Shown here piece after piece: positions 1-9,160 of a stretch of 64,000 nucleotides of DNA. The position numbers were made by a program, and so were the translations under genes. Position 1 is the stretch's first letter, and each line of letters starts with the position of its first letter. The notes below the pieces were generated by a model. It had not been told where the DNA came from. It saw only the letters and a program-made list of their open reading frames with translations, and did not search any database. Source of the stretch: Mangrovivirga halotolerans (GTDB taxonomy: Bacteria > Bacteroidota > Bacteroidia > Cytophagales > Cyclobacteriaceae); NCBI RefSeq assembly GCF_026241165.1, contig NZ_JAPFQN010000004.1, forward strand, positions 247,682 through 311,681, in the 5' to 3' direction.

Positions 1-125
1 GCCGTTTTCTCTTCAAATTCAAACTTTATTACTATTTAATACCCGTTAGTAAACGTTTGTAACCGACTGTAATCGGAAATTTTTATATCCGTTTGTAACC
101 GTTTACGAATGGGTAATAAGACTTT
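1..125 (-). repeat. Family E intergenic repeat, cut by the window edge
   Basis: This stretch matches the inner part of the long repeats at about 33440-33560 and 52210-52320. It carries the shared string ctcttcaaattcaaac, then copies of the motif CGTTTGTAACCG, and ends near TTTACGAATGG. The 5' hairpin portion of the family would lie left of the window. The gene that follows is on the plus strand, so the relation of this copy to a gene end differs from most other copies. Confidence 0.7.
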
Positions 126-484
126 TGTGATTCTGCGATTAATAAGGTATTTAGCTTAGACTAAACGTTTTTATAATCCGATCGGTCCAGGTGAAATCTT
201 GAACTATAACTTGACCTGCATTCCCAGACCAGCTAAGGAAGTTTTTTTTATAGAGAAGGAGGAGCTTATTGTAATATGACAGTAGAGCCTTCTTTTTAAA
301 TGCTACCTGATTTAATAGGAAGTTATTATAATAAACGCTTATAATTAGCTTGGTTCAAACTGTTGTGAGTATTTGACTTTAATCTTTTATAGTTATTAGT
401 ATCTAATTATAATTTCTAAATTTACCATTTGTAATTCATGCTTCAACTCAATTTTTGAAGAGCTAAATTTTTAAGAATCCAACT
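126..484. other. Intergenic region before the serine hydrolase
   Basis: No open reading frame or recognised promoter is visible here. A weak hairpin pairs AGAAGG (254-259) with CCTTCT (288-293) and is followed by a short T run, so it could be a terminator for something transcribed from the left. Otherwise I see nothing to name. Confidence 0.4.
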
Positions 485-1840
485 ATGAATAGACAAATAT
501 TCTGGTTATTACTAATAACCATATTTTTATCAAATTGTACAGAGAAAAAATCAGACCCTAATCATTCTTCTTTAGAGGTCTATACTGATTCGTTATTTAA
601 GGCTACGATCGACAGCGGTTTTATTGCCGGAGCTTCCGTGATGGTTGTTAAAAAAGGCGAAGTTTTAATAGATACATCTTATGGCTATGCAAGTTTGGAA
701 TTATCTGCCCCGATGCCTGAAAACCCATCATTTGAGATCGGGTCAGTAACAAAGCAATTTACTGCAGCAGCTATTCTTAAATTATCTGAGGATAATAAAT
801 TGTCTCTTGATGATGACTTTACTAAATACCTGGAGTTTGATACCAAAGGACGAATTGTTACAATAAATCATTTGCTTTACCATACTTCGGGAATTGCCAG
901 TTATACTGAGTTTCCAGAGTTTATGGATTTTTCTGTTCAGCAGCATGATCCTGATTCATTAATCAGATGGATTGAACAAAAGGATTTCTCTGTTGAACCT
1001 GGTGAATCAATGCTTTATAATAATTCTGCCTATGTCTTCCTGGGGCGTATTATCGAGGAAGTGAGCGGGATGACTTATGAAGAATATCTTCAAAAGGAGT
1101 TTTTTAAACCCCTGGGAATGGAGCACACTTATTATGCTTCCAATACAGAGGTAGTTAAAGATAAAGTGTATGGATACCGATATTCACCTGATGGATTAAA
1201 ACAAAAAAGATATTTAAATCATACCTGGCCTTTTGCTGCCGGATCGCTTTGCAGTACAACTGAAGATCTTCTGATCTGGATGAAAGCGTTGCACGAAAAG
1301 CAAATACTTGATGAGGATTTATACGCTTCACTTATTAAAACCGGAGAACTTAATGATGGCACAAAATTACGTTACGCCAAAGGGCTGGATAATTACTTTC
1401 ATTATGGGAACCAGGTTATTCAACATGGAGGAGCAATCAATGGCTTTTTGTCTGATACAAAATATTTTCCTGAAGAGGATCTTTACATAATTTGTTTGGT
1501 CAACACGATAGGGCCAAAAGGAGCAAGCTTCTTTTCCGAGCAACTTACATGGCAATTACTGGAAAAACAAGAGCCGGAAAATATCGCTCTGGATATGAAT
1601 CTTCAGACTTTAGAAGGGAAATATAAAGGAGCGATGCGTAATTACAATCTTGTGGTAGAGGTAAAAGCTTTAGATAGTTCCCTGGTTTTAACAAGAGAAA
1701 ACCAGAAACCGGATACTTTAAAGCACTATATTGGTAATAATAGTTTCTGGTATAACAATCAGGTTTATAAATTTAAGAATGAGGATTTACATGCCGATGT
1801 AGTTTATGGCTACTACATTTTTGATAAAATTGAAGAGTAG
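485..1840 (+). CDS. Serine hydrolase, beta-lactamase/class C fold lipoprotein
   Basis: The 451-residue product has a lipoprotein signal with the lipidated Cys at about residue 18 (FLSNC). The beta-lactamase/penicillin-binding fold follows, with the nucleophile motif SVTK (Ser87, Lys90), the second motif YNN (Tyr178-Asn180) and a third motif HGG (His314). About 90 residues remain after the catalytic domain, as in family members with a C-terminal beta-rich extension. Such proteins are peptidases or esterases acting in the periplasm; few are true beta-lactamases. It is one of only four plus-strand genes here and ends just before a strong bidirectional terminator. A second member of the family is encoded at 52419-53675. 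The substrate is unknown. Confidence 0.9.
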   Translation: MNRQIFWLLLITIFLSNCTEKKSDPNHSSLEVYTDSLFKATIDSGFIAGASVMVVKKGEVLIDTSYGYASLELSAPMPENPSFEIGSVTKQFTAAAILKLSEDNKLSLDDDFTKYLEFDTKGRIVTINHLLYHTSGIASYTEFPEFMDFSVQQHDPDSLIRWIEQKDFSVEPGESMLYNNSAYVFLGRIIEEVSGMTYEEYLQKEFFKPLGMEHTYYASNTEVVKDKVYGYRYSPDGLKQKRYLNHTWPFAAGSLCSTTEDLLIWMKALHEKQILDEDLYASLIKTGELNDGTKLRYAKGLDNYFHYGNQVIQHGGAINGFLSDTKYFPEEDLYIICLVNTIGPKGASFFSEQLTWQLLEKQEPENIALDMNLQTLEGKYKGAMRNYNLVVEVKALDSSLVLTRENQKPDTLKHYIGNNSFWYNNQVYKFKNEDLHADVVYGYYIFDKIEE

Positions 1841-1885
1841 CAAGCAGGTCGCTATTACTATTCACAATAGATATTGCCTGAAATA

Positions 1886-1931
1886 TAAAAAAACAGCAGC
1901 CGGGATTTGGTCTCCGGCCGCTGTTTTTTTT
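1886..1931. terminator. Bidirectional intrinsic terminator
   Basis: A GC-rich stem pairs AACAGCAGCCGG with CCGGCCGCTGTT around a loop gatttggtct. It is flanked by an A run on the left and eight T on the right. It can stop both the plus-strand serine hydrolase and the minus-strand TPR gene, which converge here. Confidence 0.85.
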
Positions 1932-1984
1932 AGTAGTGAAGTGTATTAAATTCAATTGCTTTTCAGAATGATTTTTTATTTGGT

Positions 1985-2623
1985 TTATTTCCCGCATTGC
2001 TCATAGGCTCTCATTGCCTGGCCTTTTCCCCACGTTGGAGCAATTTCATTTTCAGGGTTATACGTTTCAAATTTCTCAATTGATTTCCCGATTGTTTCAC
2101 AGGCTTCGGTAGTAGAGGAGCCCATAAATTGAGCAGTGCCATACATCATTTGTCCCAACATTAATAACGCTCTCGGGTTTTCAGGATCTTGTTGTAAAGC
2201 CTGGTTATATTTTTGCATGGCCATTCCGGAATATTTAGGGCCACGTGTTGCCGGATCAACCGAAAGCTTAGCAGTATAAATAAATCCTTGTAATGTTAAT
2301 AATTCAGCATGATCCGGTGCCAGGTTTAATGCTTTATCCATATGCTGTTGGGCAATCGCAATTAAAGCATCTCTCTTATCTGTATTTCTTTCATCAAAAG
2401 AAGATAGGGTATACGCAAAGGCAATGTAGTATTCGGGTTCCCATCTATCCGGTTCAGCATCTGCAATACGCGTGAGGTTGTTTATGGCAATCTGGTAGCT
2501 TTCTTCAGAATCAGCAGAGTAAACCAGTTCGATATTCTTTTTCATGGCTTTCTCAAATTTATCGTTGCCGAAAACAGAAATAACTAAAATTGTCAGCAGA
2601 GAGGTAATGATTACTTTTTTCAT
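1985..2623 (-). CDS. Secreted TPR-repeat protein
   Basis: The 212-residue protein has a signal peptide (MKKVIITSLLTILVISVFG) and then helical repeats of tetratricopeptide type, for example LAPDHAELLTLQGFIY and DPENPRALLMLGQMMY. It is the second gene of a pair: its start is 31 bp after the stop of the TonB-dependent receptor. Small periplasmic TPR proteins next to outer-membrane receptors are common in Bacteroidota. A role in supporting the receptor or handling its cargo is inferred from position only. Confidence 0.85.
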   Translation of the reverse strand: MKKVIITSLLTILVISVFGNDKFEKAMKKNIELVYSADSEESYQIAINNLTRIADAEPDRWEPEYYIAFAYTLSSFDERNTDKRDALIAIAQQHMDKALNLAPDHAELLTLQGFIYTAKLSVDPATRGPKYSGMAMQKYNQALQQDPENPRALLMLGQMMYGTAQFMGSSTTEACETIGKSIEKFETYNPENEIAPTWGKGQAMRAYEQCGK

Positions 2624-2654
2624 GATTTTATGATTTATAAGTTTCTAATTTTTA

Positions 2655-4823
2655 TTAAAGATTTGGGAGTTCGTTTAATGTTTTATTCTTCGAAAGGGTG
2701 ATGAAGACACCAAGAAAAATAAACCGTGGTGCCATAGGTGTAATGGCTCTTCTATTGTATTGTCCGCTTTCATCAGGTGTGTTACTGTATTCATATCCAA
2801 ATACATTTTTGATGCCCGGTATATTGGTAATTGACCCGTGGATGATCACATTTGATCTCAACAGATAACTGAAATTCATACTTAGATCATGGTATGACCT
2901 GGTTTTACCTGAATTGAATCCTGTGCTGTTCGGATCATGATAAGGCCGTCCACTGGCAAAATTGTATGACATCCCAACCTGTGTTTTTATCTTCTCAATA
3001 AAGTGTTTGTAAACAATCGAGAAATTATGCTTTGAGGCAAATGTGGGTACTGCCAAATGAGGGAAATTCAAATAATCTCTCTTTGTGTCGAGGTAAGAGT
3101 ATGAGACCCAGTAGTCTACTTGCTTAAAGGTTTTATTATCACGCCAAAACAAATCAAACCCTCTCGCATAACCACTGCCTTGATTAGTATATACTTCCGG
3201 TTGCTGTGACTGGTTTTGATCAAATTTCACGAGGTCAGCATAATCCTTATAGTATATCTCTCCACGGAGTATTCGTCCTTCATTTTGCCATTGATAATTA
3301 ATCAGGTAATGGTTGGCTTTTTCTACACCTAGTTCCGGATTGATTTTTACCCATTGATTTTCTGCTGTTTGATGAAACTGCCCAACTGCCATTGATATTT
3401 GACTGTTTTCTCCGGTTTTGTAAGCCATGGATATTCTGGGAGCAAATAGCTGATCATTGTTTAAGCTATTGTGTTCGAATCGGAGACCGGCTTTTGTGAT
3501 GAAATTATTTGAGGCATAGAATTCCACTTCTGAAAATCCTGCTAATATGGTTTCGTCGAAGTTGAGTGACCCCGTTTGCTGATTTGATAATGAATTAAAT
3601 TGTTGTTGATAATTCCTTTTAAAAACCTCCATTCCAAATTTAATTCCCAGCTGGTTGGAGTGGTCATATCCAAGAACTGTTTTTAGATGAAATCCTTTTT
3701 CTTTTTCGTTTACCTGGGCAGTATCCATCCCTATAATATCATTATTGAGCGTGTAGGAAATACCGCTGTGCAGGCTCCAGTTTTTATTTAGAATATCTTT
3801 ATAAGAAGCGTTTAAATACCTGTATTTGTTTTCGAGAGAAAAGCGGTGGTAGGTATTTGGCTCATCAATTTCAGCTAACTGACTCACTAGTGAAGACTGG
3901 TTGATATTTCCATATACTTTCAACATTCCATCTTTATTGACTTGCTGGCGGAATGCAAAATTTGCTTCCAATGCTTCCGGAGCTTTATCCATAGGGATTT
4001 TTTGTTCGATCAGGGTGAAATAGGGAGTCAGATTAATGTACTGGATTTTACCTGATACAGAGTTTTTATCATTGACTTTAGTACCACCTGCACTCATTCC
4101 AACAGACATCAAGCCGATATCAATCCGATCATGGTTAGGAGCATCTTTTGTATTTAGTATCAACGCTGAAGATAATGCCTGACCATATTCAGCTGAGTAA
4201 CCACCGGTGCTAAAGCTGGCTCCCTTAAACATCATCGGCGAAAATCTGCCTCGTCCTGGAGTATTTGGGATTGTGGAGTTGTAGGCATTTAATACCTGCA
4301 TGCCATCAATAAAAGTTTTTGTTTCATGGCCGCTACCCCCTCTCACAAAGAGCCTTCCTTGTTCGCCAACAGCCTGAGTGCCGGGAAGAGTATTTAAAGC
4401 ACCTGCAATATCAGCCGTTGCACCAGCCGTTGTTACAATGTCCATTGGTTTAAGGACTTCTTGCCTGGCTTCATCGCTCGCGCCAAACGATCCGGCAGAG
4501 ATCACAACGGCCTTTAGTTCGTTTATAGACTCTTCTAAAATGAATTTGAATTCAGATAGTTCCGCCTTAAGATCTACTGGCTGGTGTATAGGTTTATAAC
4601 CTATGAAAGTTACAACAAGGATATGCTCCCCGTGTGAATCAGTTTTAAAATGAAAATTTCCATTAACATCTGTTGATGCCCCATCATAAGTTCCTTTGAT
4701 ATAAATGTTAGCACCAATTATTGCAGCACCTTTTTTATCTGTTACAGTGCCTTTAACAGTAACTTGTGCCAGTGCTATTTCAAAAGTGAAGAGTGTGAGT
4801 AATAGGTAAAACAGTGTTTTCAT
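2655..4823 (-). CDS. TonB-dependent outer-membrane receptor
   Basis: The 722-residue protein has a signal peptide ending near ALA-QVT. A carboxypeptidase-regulatory-like domain follows at about residues 20-100 (VTVKGTVTDKKGAAIIGANI). Next comes a plug domain with ADIAGALNTLPGTQ and RLFVRGGSGHE, then a beta-barrel rich in aromatic and polar residues. The lack of a SusD neighbour argues against a polysaccharide locus; iron complexes, peptides or other small ligands are equally possible. The receptor is first in a two-gene unit with the TPR protein downstream. The C-terminus lacks a clear final aromatic, although it is otherwise full length for this family. Confidence 0.92.
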   Translation of the reverse strand: MKTLFYLLLTLFTFEIALAQVTVKGTVTDKKGAAIIGANIYIKGTYDGASTDVNGNFHFKTDSHGEHILVVTFIGYKPIHQPVDLKAELSEFKFILEESINELKAVVISAGSFGASDEARQEVLKPMDIVTTAGATADIAGALNTLPGTQAVGEQGRLFVRGGSGHETKTFIDGMQVLNAYNSTIPNTPGRGRFSPMMFKGASFSTGGYSAEYGQALSSALILNTKDAPNHDRIDIGLMSVGMSAGGTKVNDKNSVSGKIQYINLTPYFTLIEQKIPMDKAPEALEANFAFRQQVNKDGMLKVYGNINQSSLVSQLAEIDEPNTYHRFSLENKYRYLNASYKDILNKNWSLHSGISYTLNNDIIGMDTAQVNEKEKGFHLKTVLGYDHSNQLGIKFGMEVFKRNYQQQFNSLSNQQTGSLNFDETILAGFSEVEFYASNNFITKAGLRFEHNSLNNDQLFAPRISMAYKTGENSQISMAVGQFHQTAENQWVKINPELGVEKANHYLINYQWQNEGRILRGEIYYKDYADLVKFDQNQSQQPEVYTNQGSGYARGFDLFWRDNKTFKQVDYWVSYSYLDTKRDYLNFPHLAVPTFASKHNFSIVYKHFIEKIKTQVGMSYNFASGRPYHDPNSTGFNSGKTRSYHDLSMNFSYLLRSNVIIHGSITNIPGIKNVFGYEYSNTPDESGQYNRRAITPMAPRFIFLGVFITLSKNKTLNELPNL

Positions 4824-5041
4824 TTCTTTTTTTGATAAAGGTCATGAAGATTACCTTTGAAAAGAAAAATGAATTACCCAACCGTAGTATGAGCAGGATG
4901 AATCGTTGAAATAGGAGATTAAAAATATTTATGCAGAAGCCTGGCTAATCGATAGTGGGGGAGGAGTGATTGGCAAGTTTGGGTCAGTGGTTAAGCGAGG
5001 AGGAGGTTGTGGGTACAAAGCATCAATAAAATAACAGAGTA

Positions 5042-5074
5042 TAAAAAAACCGACCGGGGAATACCCGGCCGGCT
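5042..5074 (-). terminator. Intrinsic terminator after the M43 protease
   Basis: The stem CCGACCGGG / CCCGGCCGG has a five-base loop. Read on the minus strand it is followed by a run of seven T. It lies about 30 bp past the stop of the protease gene and separates it from the TonB receptor unit. Confidence 0.9.
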
Positions 5075-5103
5075 TATATAATTGAGATTAAATAATATAC
5101 TTA

Positions 5104-6195
5104 TTAGTTGTATATAGATTCTCTTGCTCCACCAGCTGCAAATAATGCACGCATTCTTGCTTTTTGACCTTCAGAGAACATATACATGCACTCATCATTA
5201 ACATAATCCATGTAGTTCATAGTCATGTCATTAGATCTGCAGTTTACAGTTGGGTAAGAAGGACATCCGTAGTTTGGTCCATCTGAAGAAGGAGTGTCAG
5301 CAACGAAATCATCTTGCTTACATCTTCCGTCACCCCAGATGTGTCTAAGGTTCAGGTAGTGTCCAACTTCGTGAGTAGTCGTTCTTCCTTTATCAAACGG
5401 AGCAGATAAATAACCTGTGTCTCCGAAGAACTGAGGACCAACAACTACACCATCAGTTGAAGGGTCGCCACCTGGGAATTGAGCATAACCTAATATGCCG
5501 CCACCGATGTTACAAACCCAAATATTTAATGCAGACTCAGGAGTTACCACATCTACACCACCGTTAGAAGCAAACTTCATTTCATCTCTGGTTCCCCATT
5601 CTGTTCTTGAAGAAGCTTTTCTGGTTACTCCAGCTAAAGTGAAGTTGATGTCAGCATCAGCTAAAACATCAGTGAATTCTGCTGGTGTTAAAGATGCATC
5701 GTTGTTAGTAAGGTTAAAGTCAGCATTCAGAATGTCGATTTGAGACTGGATCTGAGCATCGCTAATATTTTCTTGTGAATTACTATAGATCACGTGTACA
5801 TAAACAGGGATGTTGATAGAACCTAATCCGTCGTCAACCGGATCAGTAGTTCCTCCGTCACCACCGTCATTTCCTCCGCCACCGCCATTTCCGTTGCCGG
5901 GAGTTCCTGTAGGTTTTTTCGCAGCAATAAACTGTCTTACCTGCTTTTCAACATTGTACATTCTGTTGTAAAGTCCTGGGTTTTCACTTAATTGTCTGTT
6001 TAAGACCTTCATCGTGTGGCAAGACTTACCACCATTTGTACGAGCGGCCTCGTCATCAGCATTAGTGTAAAGATAAAAATCGCTCATATCAACAGAAACC
6101 TGCTCATCCTGATCTGCGACAATGTTTGGTGTTTCGTCATTACAGGCAGTAAAAATGAATCCTGTAACAAAAAGTAGTAATAAAACTTTTCTCAT
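5104..6195 (-). CDS. M43 (pappalysin-type) zinc metalloprotease lipoprotein
   Basis: I place the start at 6195 because MRKVLLLLFVTGFIFTAC is a complete lipoprotein signal; the open frame continues 11 codons upstream without adding anything signal-like. A Gly/Asn/Asp-rich linker precedes the catalytic domain. The zinc site is HEVGHYLNLRH, and the Met-turn is MNYMDY about 60 residues later. In pappalysins the motif is HExxHxxGxxH; here Asn stands where Gly is usual, but the three His and the Glu are kept. The protein probably cleaves proteins outside the cell or at its surface. It is a single gene with its own terminator. Confidence 0.9.
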   Translation of the reverse strand: MRKVLLLLFVTGFIFTACNDETPNIVADQDEQVSVDMSDFYLYTNADDEAARTNGGKSCHTMKVLNRQLSENPGLYNRMYNVEKQVRQFIAAKKPTGTPGNGNGGGGGNDGGDGGTTDPVDDGLGSINIPVYVHVIYSNSQENISDAQIQSQIDILNADFNLTNNDASLTPAEFTDVLADADINFTLAGVTRKASSRTEWGTRDEMKFASNGGVDVVTPESALNIWVCNIGGGILGYAQFPGGDPSTDGVVVGPQFFGDTGYLSAPFDKGRTTTHEVGHYLNLRHIWGDGRCKQDDFVADTPSSDGPNYGCPSYPTVNCRSNDMTMNYMDYVNDECMYMFSEGQKARMRALFAAGGARESIYN

Positions 6196-6768
6196 TTTAG
6201 TTTGTGGTTTGGTTGACAAAGGTCGCAATATATAAATTAATCTTTAGAAATCAATGGTAGATAATTGCGAATTTATATTTAATCGTAAAATTAAATTCTG
6301 TAAAAGCTGCTAATTTATAGTATAAAATTCTTATTTATTATGAATATATAAAGATCTTGTATTAATCAAAGATCAAGGAATTGTTAGCCAAAACTAATAG
6401 TGATGACTTATTTTGAGGCTAAGATTTAACAATGTGGTAATATTTTTGAATGTGATTTATCGAGTATTATTATCGTTGCTTGGCTATTGGGCATAATAAC
6501 GTTTTGAATTTTCGGATATCTGCTTTTTCATAGCATATAATTGTCCGGATGATATCGGTTCTAGGTAGAAGTGTGCTTTTAAAAAGTAAATTTCAATGAT
6601 AGATATTAATAGACTGGGAGGTCATTTTTTGTTCCAAATGTTAGCCTAATTAATTTTCATCAGGGATGAATTGGTCAATTCCTATGAAATTTGAACCGCT
6701 ATAAGTTGAGGTATTATAATATTGGAAATAGCTGGAGGGGGTTCTTGTTGGGGACTGGCTTATAAATG
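6196..6768. other. Intergenic region, about 570 bp, no gene
   Basis: The region holds the upstream side of the M43 protease and the 3' side of the next minus-strand gene. No open frame of useful size, no clear inverted repeat and no good promoter were seen. GTTGGGGAC near 6750 resembles the GTTRRRY end of the cassette sites, but its partner half is not evident. Confidence 0.5.
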
Positions 6769-7227
6769 TTAAGAAATCCCTAAGAATTCCTCATCAATTT
6801 TTATCCAGTCAAAAAATACCCAAACATAAGTCCTACGATAACCATGATAATATTCAGCCATTTTTTCAGACTCATCAATTGAGTATGTAAAACGCCATAA
6901 ATGTAAATCACCCTCTAAATAATGTAAAAACTTATTTTTAGATGAAAAAAGCTCTTTAACTCCATCAATCTCTGAAACTTCAAAATATTTAAAATCAGCT
7001 TTGGTGCCACTATAGAATGTCTTTAATAATTGAATTTGATTTGAATTTAAATTTAAATTCGAAGCTATGTTGACATCATTAGTCCATTGAATTTGTTTAT
7101 AACTTGTGTGGGTATCACTTAATATTTGTTTCATTAAATCTGTTTTACCAATTATAAAAAAGCTTGCCAGGTTCAATAGATAAATACTAATGATTATTGT
7201 AATGATATAGTTGAATGGTTTTTTCAT
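6769..7227 (-). CDS. Hypothetical protein with N-terminal membrane anchor
   Basis: I chose the start at 7227 (MKKPFNYIITIIISIYLLN) because it places a transmembrane helix at residues 5-25; the open frame runs 10 codons further upstream. The remainder, about 125 residues, is soluble and rich in aromatic and charged residues (FKYFEVSEIDGVKELF, YHGYRRTYVWVFFDW). I recognise no family. The gene stands alone, as do most genes between 6.8 and 12 kb. Confidence 0.7.
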   Translation of the reverse strand: MKKPFNYIITIIISIYLLNLASFFIIGKTDLMKQILSDTHTSYKQIQWTNDVNIASNLNLNSNQIQLLKTFYSGTKADFKYFEVSEIDGVKELFSSKNKFLHYLEGDLHLWRFTYSIDESEKMAEYYHGYRRTYVWVFFDWIKIDEEFLGIS

Positions 7228-7284
7228 TTTTGGTGGTGCTAAACGTCCAACTATCATCCCGAAGCTTATGAATGATATTATTTG

Positions 7285-8175
7285 TCAGGCAGCTTTAAGT
7301 TTCTTAAGTATTGATTTCATTTCTTGATCCAATTTGCTTTCTGAAATAAAATTCTCAAAAGCATCCACAATTTTTATATTTTCTGAGTAAAAATTTACAA
7401 TTGTGTTGACCTTTGCTTCTGGTGTTACTTGGTAAGTATGCCCATAAAAGTTGAGGAATTGTATGATTAGCAAATGGAAACATCTAAGAACATTTAGTGT
7501 TTTGTCATTCGGGTCATTTTCAATTTTTGAAAAGTACTCAATGATCTTTCTTAATTCATTGTAGTTAAATCTAAGCTTCGGAACAAATTCATCAAACTCT
7601 ATTACTCTGTCATTTTCAACAACCCAGAGTGTGAATCCTTTTAATTCATTCTTCCAGAAGTGATTCTTAGTATCTGACCATTTATACCCAAGAGGCGTTA
7701 ATAAGTCGAGTTCTGAAAAAATATTTTTAAATGTTTTTATGAATTTCAGGAATTTAATATCAGACTTATCGGCAACTGTGGAGTCAATTGATAGTGTTTC
7801 TTGTTCAATTTTGTATACGTAATGCAGGATAACAAGAAATCTATAAATGAAGCTGTTTAAATAGTATTGATCTGTTTCAAACCATTTATCCGGATCAATT
7901 CTATGCAGGTTTTCTTTAGTTCGCTTATTGAAGTTCCTAAGTCGATAGTTGAATTCTTCACATGCATTAAGAAGTGGGATCTTATATTTTGAAATCTCTT
8001 CTTTCAACTTCTTTTTTTGTTCGAAAGTGTATTCCTTGTCCAATCTGAAAGACAAAGAATTTCGTTCATAAAAGAATTTGAAAAGCCATCCAACTACGAA
8101 GATAAATAGGGAAGTAAGAGCGGAAATAATGGTAGCTTGAAGTTTAATATCTAGACTATTAATAAATTCCATCAT
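7285..8175 (-). CDS. Hypothetical protein with N-terminal transmembrane helix
   Basis: The 296-residue protein has one helix at about residues 14-35 (ATIISALTSLFIFVVGW). A long, mostly helical cytoplasmic part follows, rich in Phe, Tyr, Lys and Asn. The topology resembles helical-bundle membrane sensors or phage-resistance hypotheticals, but no motif supports a function. Two adjacent Met codons (8175 and 8172) could start it. An attC-like repeat lies immediately upstream at 8199-8327, so this looks like one cassette. Confidence 0.75.
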   Translation of the reverse strand: MMEFINSLDIKLQATIISALTSLFIFVVGWLFKFFYERNSLSFRLDKEYTFEQKKKLKEEISKYKIPLLNACEEFNYRLRNFNKRTKENLHRIDPDKWFETDQYYLNSFIYRFLVILHYVYKIEQETLSIDSTVADKSDIKFLKFIKTFKNIFSELDLLTPLGYKWSDTKNHFWKNELKGFTLWVVENDRVIEFDEFVPKLRFNYNELRKIIEYFSKIENDPNDKTLNVLRCFHLLIIQFLNFYGHTYQVTPEAKVNTIVNFYSENIKIVDAFENFISESKLDQEMKSILKKLKAA

Positions 8176-8198
8176 GACTTATTGGATTAGAGATATAC

Positions 8199-8327
8199 TG
8201 CCTAAGATTTTGGTTAAAGCTAGGGAGGCTTTTCGTAAATTCCTAAAGAACCGAGATCGTCATCGTTAACCGGGTCTGTGCTTGTCGAAGACGTAATGGC
8301 TGCATTAGCTTTAGGCGTTGTTAGCCA
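8199..8327 (-). repeat. attC-like cassette site (singleton)
   Basis: The left arm runs GCCTAAG...TTAAAGCTAGGG. The right arm runs GCATTAGCTTTAGGCGTTGTTAGCC and ends in GTTAGCC, a good match to the integron R'' complement GTTRRRY. The arms pair imperfectly with extra bases on one side. The site lies between the start of the gene at 7285-8175 and the stop of the gene at 8337-8699, as expected for an attC read on the minus strand. Confidence 0.6.
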
Positions 8328-8336
8328 CTGTTATTT

Positions 8337-8699
8337 TTATTCTTTCAATTTTACTTCGATTTCTTTAACTCCGTTTTCGGGAGGCCCAAATCTTAATTTC
8401 GCAATCCCTCCTTTTATGAAATCGGATTTCTCCAAAGCCGGTTGAATAGTTTTAAAGAGGGTTACAGCATTTGGTCCATACATGTATAGATAACCGTCAC
8501 TGTAGTCTATAGCTATTTCATGTCCGTCATACTCTCCAACTCCTTCTTTTTTAATTAGCTCTTCTAATTCTTGCTCAAGTCGATGTAATGGTTCAAGTCC
8601 GTTGATTCCATAACGAAAACGAATAATTAACGTTTGTTCAGGTTCTTGTTGAGTTGAGTCGGTTGTGGTCTTTCTAAAGAGTTTGTCAATTAGTACCAA
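8337..8699 (-). CDS. Conserved hypothetical protein
   Basis: This is a 120-residue soluble protein with no signal. Recognisable features are a run of acidic and basic residues (LEQELEELIKKEGVGEYDG), then IAIDYSDGYLYMYGPNA and a C-terminal KLRFGPPENGVKEI. The pattern YMYGPNA...L...P.L resembles small conserved proteins in many bacteria that lack an assigned function. It is bounded by inverted-repeat DNA on its 3' side, consistent with a single-gene cassette. Confidence 0.8.
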   Translation of the reverse strand: MVLIDKLFRKTTTDSTQQEPEQTLIIRFRYGINGLEPLHRLEQELEELIKKEGVGEYDGHEIAIDYSDGYLYMYGPNAVTLFKTIQPALEKSDFIKGGIAKLRFGPPENGVKEIEVKLKE

Positions 8700-8952
8700 G
8701 TTGATTAGTTTTTAATAGTGTATAACACCAATGTATAAATTCGTAGCTGGTTAAAAGTATAAAGGTTTGCTTAAACTACCGTGGCAATCCGTAGAATTTG
8801 CTTACACCAATAGACCAATCCAGAGGATTGACGGGATATATACAAAGGGTCGACGCTAAAGTTTACAATGAAACCCCATGATCTGTACAGAATATTTTAA
8901 GTATTTAATGAAGTTTTTATAGCTATTCTTTAGGTATAGATATAATATTTTT
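8700..8952. other. Intergenic DNA with a possible degraded cassette site
   Basis: TATAACACCAATG (about 8720) pairs imperfectly with CATTAGTGTTAT-type sequence at 9150-9165, next to the stop of the following gene. This suggests the two halves of a very long or interrupted attC-like site. No open frame was seen. The pairing is suggestive only. Confidence 0.3.
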
Positions 8953-8990
8953 ATCAAAAAAAATGGGTTAATACATTGTATTAACCCATT
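8953..8990 (-). terminator. Intrinsic terminator
   Basis: A perfect 12-bp stem, ATGGGTTAATAC / GTATTAACCCAT, has a three-base loop. On the minus strand it is followed by eight T. It lies 170 bp beyond the stop of the gene at 9161-10234, which it probably terminates. Confidence 0.8.
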
Positions 8991-9160
8991 TAAATTAAAT
9001 ATCTCGAAAAAACTATTATTAAATCGTTGTCAAATCTTGTGCTTTCATAATTGTTAATCTAAGGTTTATATATTCTTTTAACAATGTTACAAAGTTAAAT
9101 GTTTCATTTGTAATATAATAACTAATTGCTAATAGTTTAAATATATACCCACTATTAGTG

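Noticed and set aside
4378..4599. Plus-strand frame inside the TonB receptor gene
   Set aside because: It is a shadow of the receptor on the other strand, with no start context or family.
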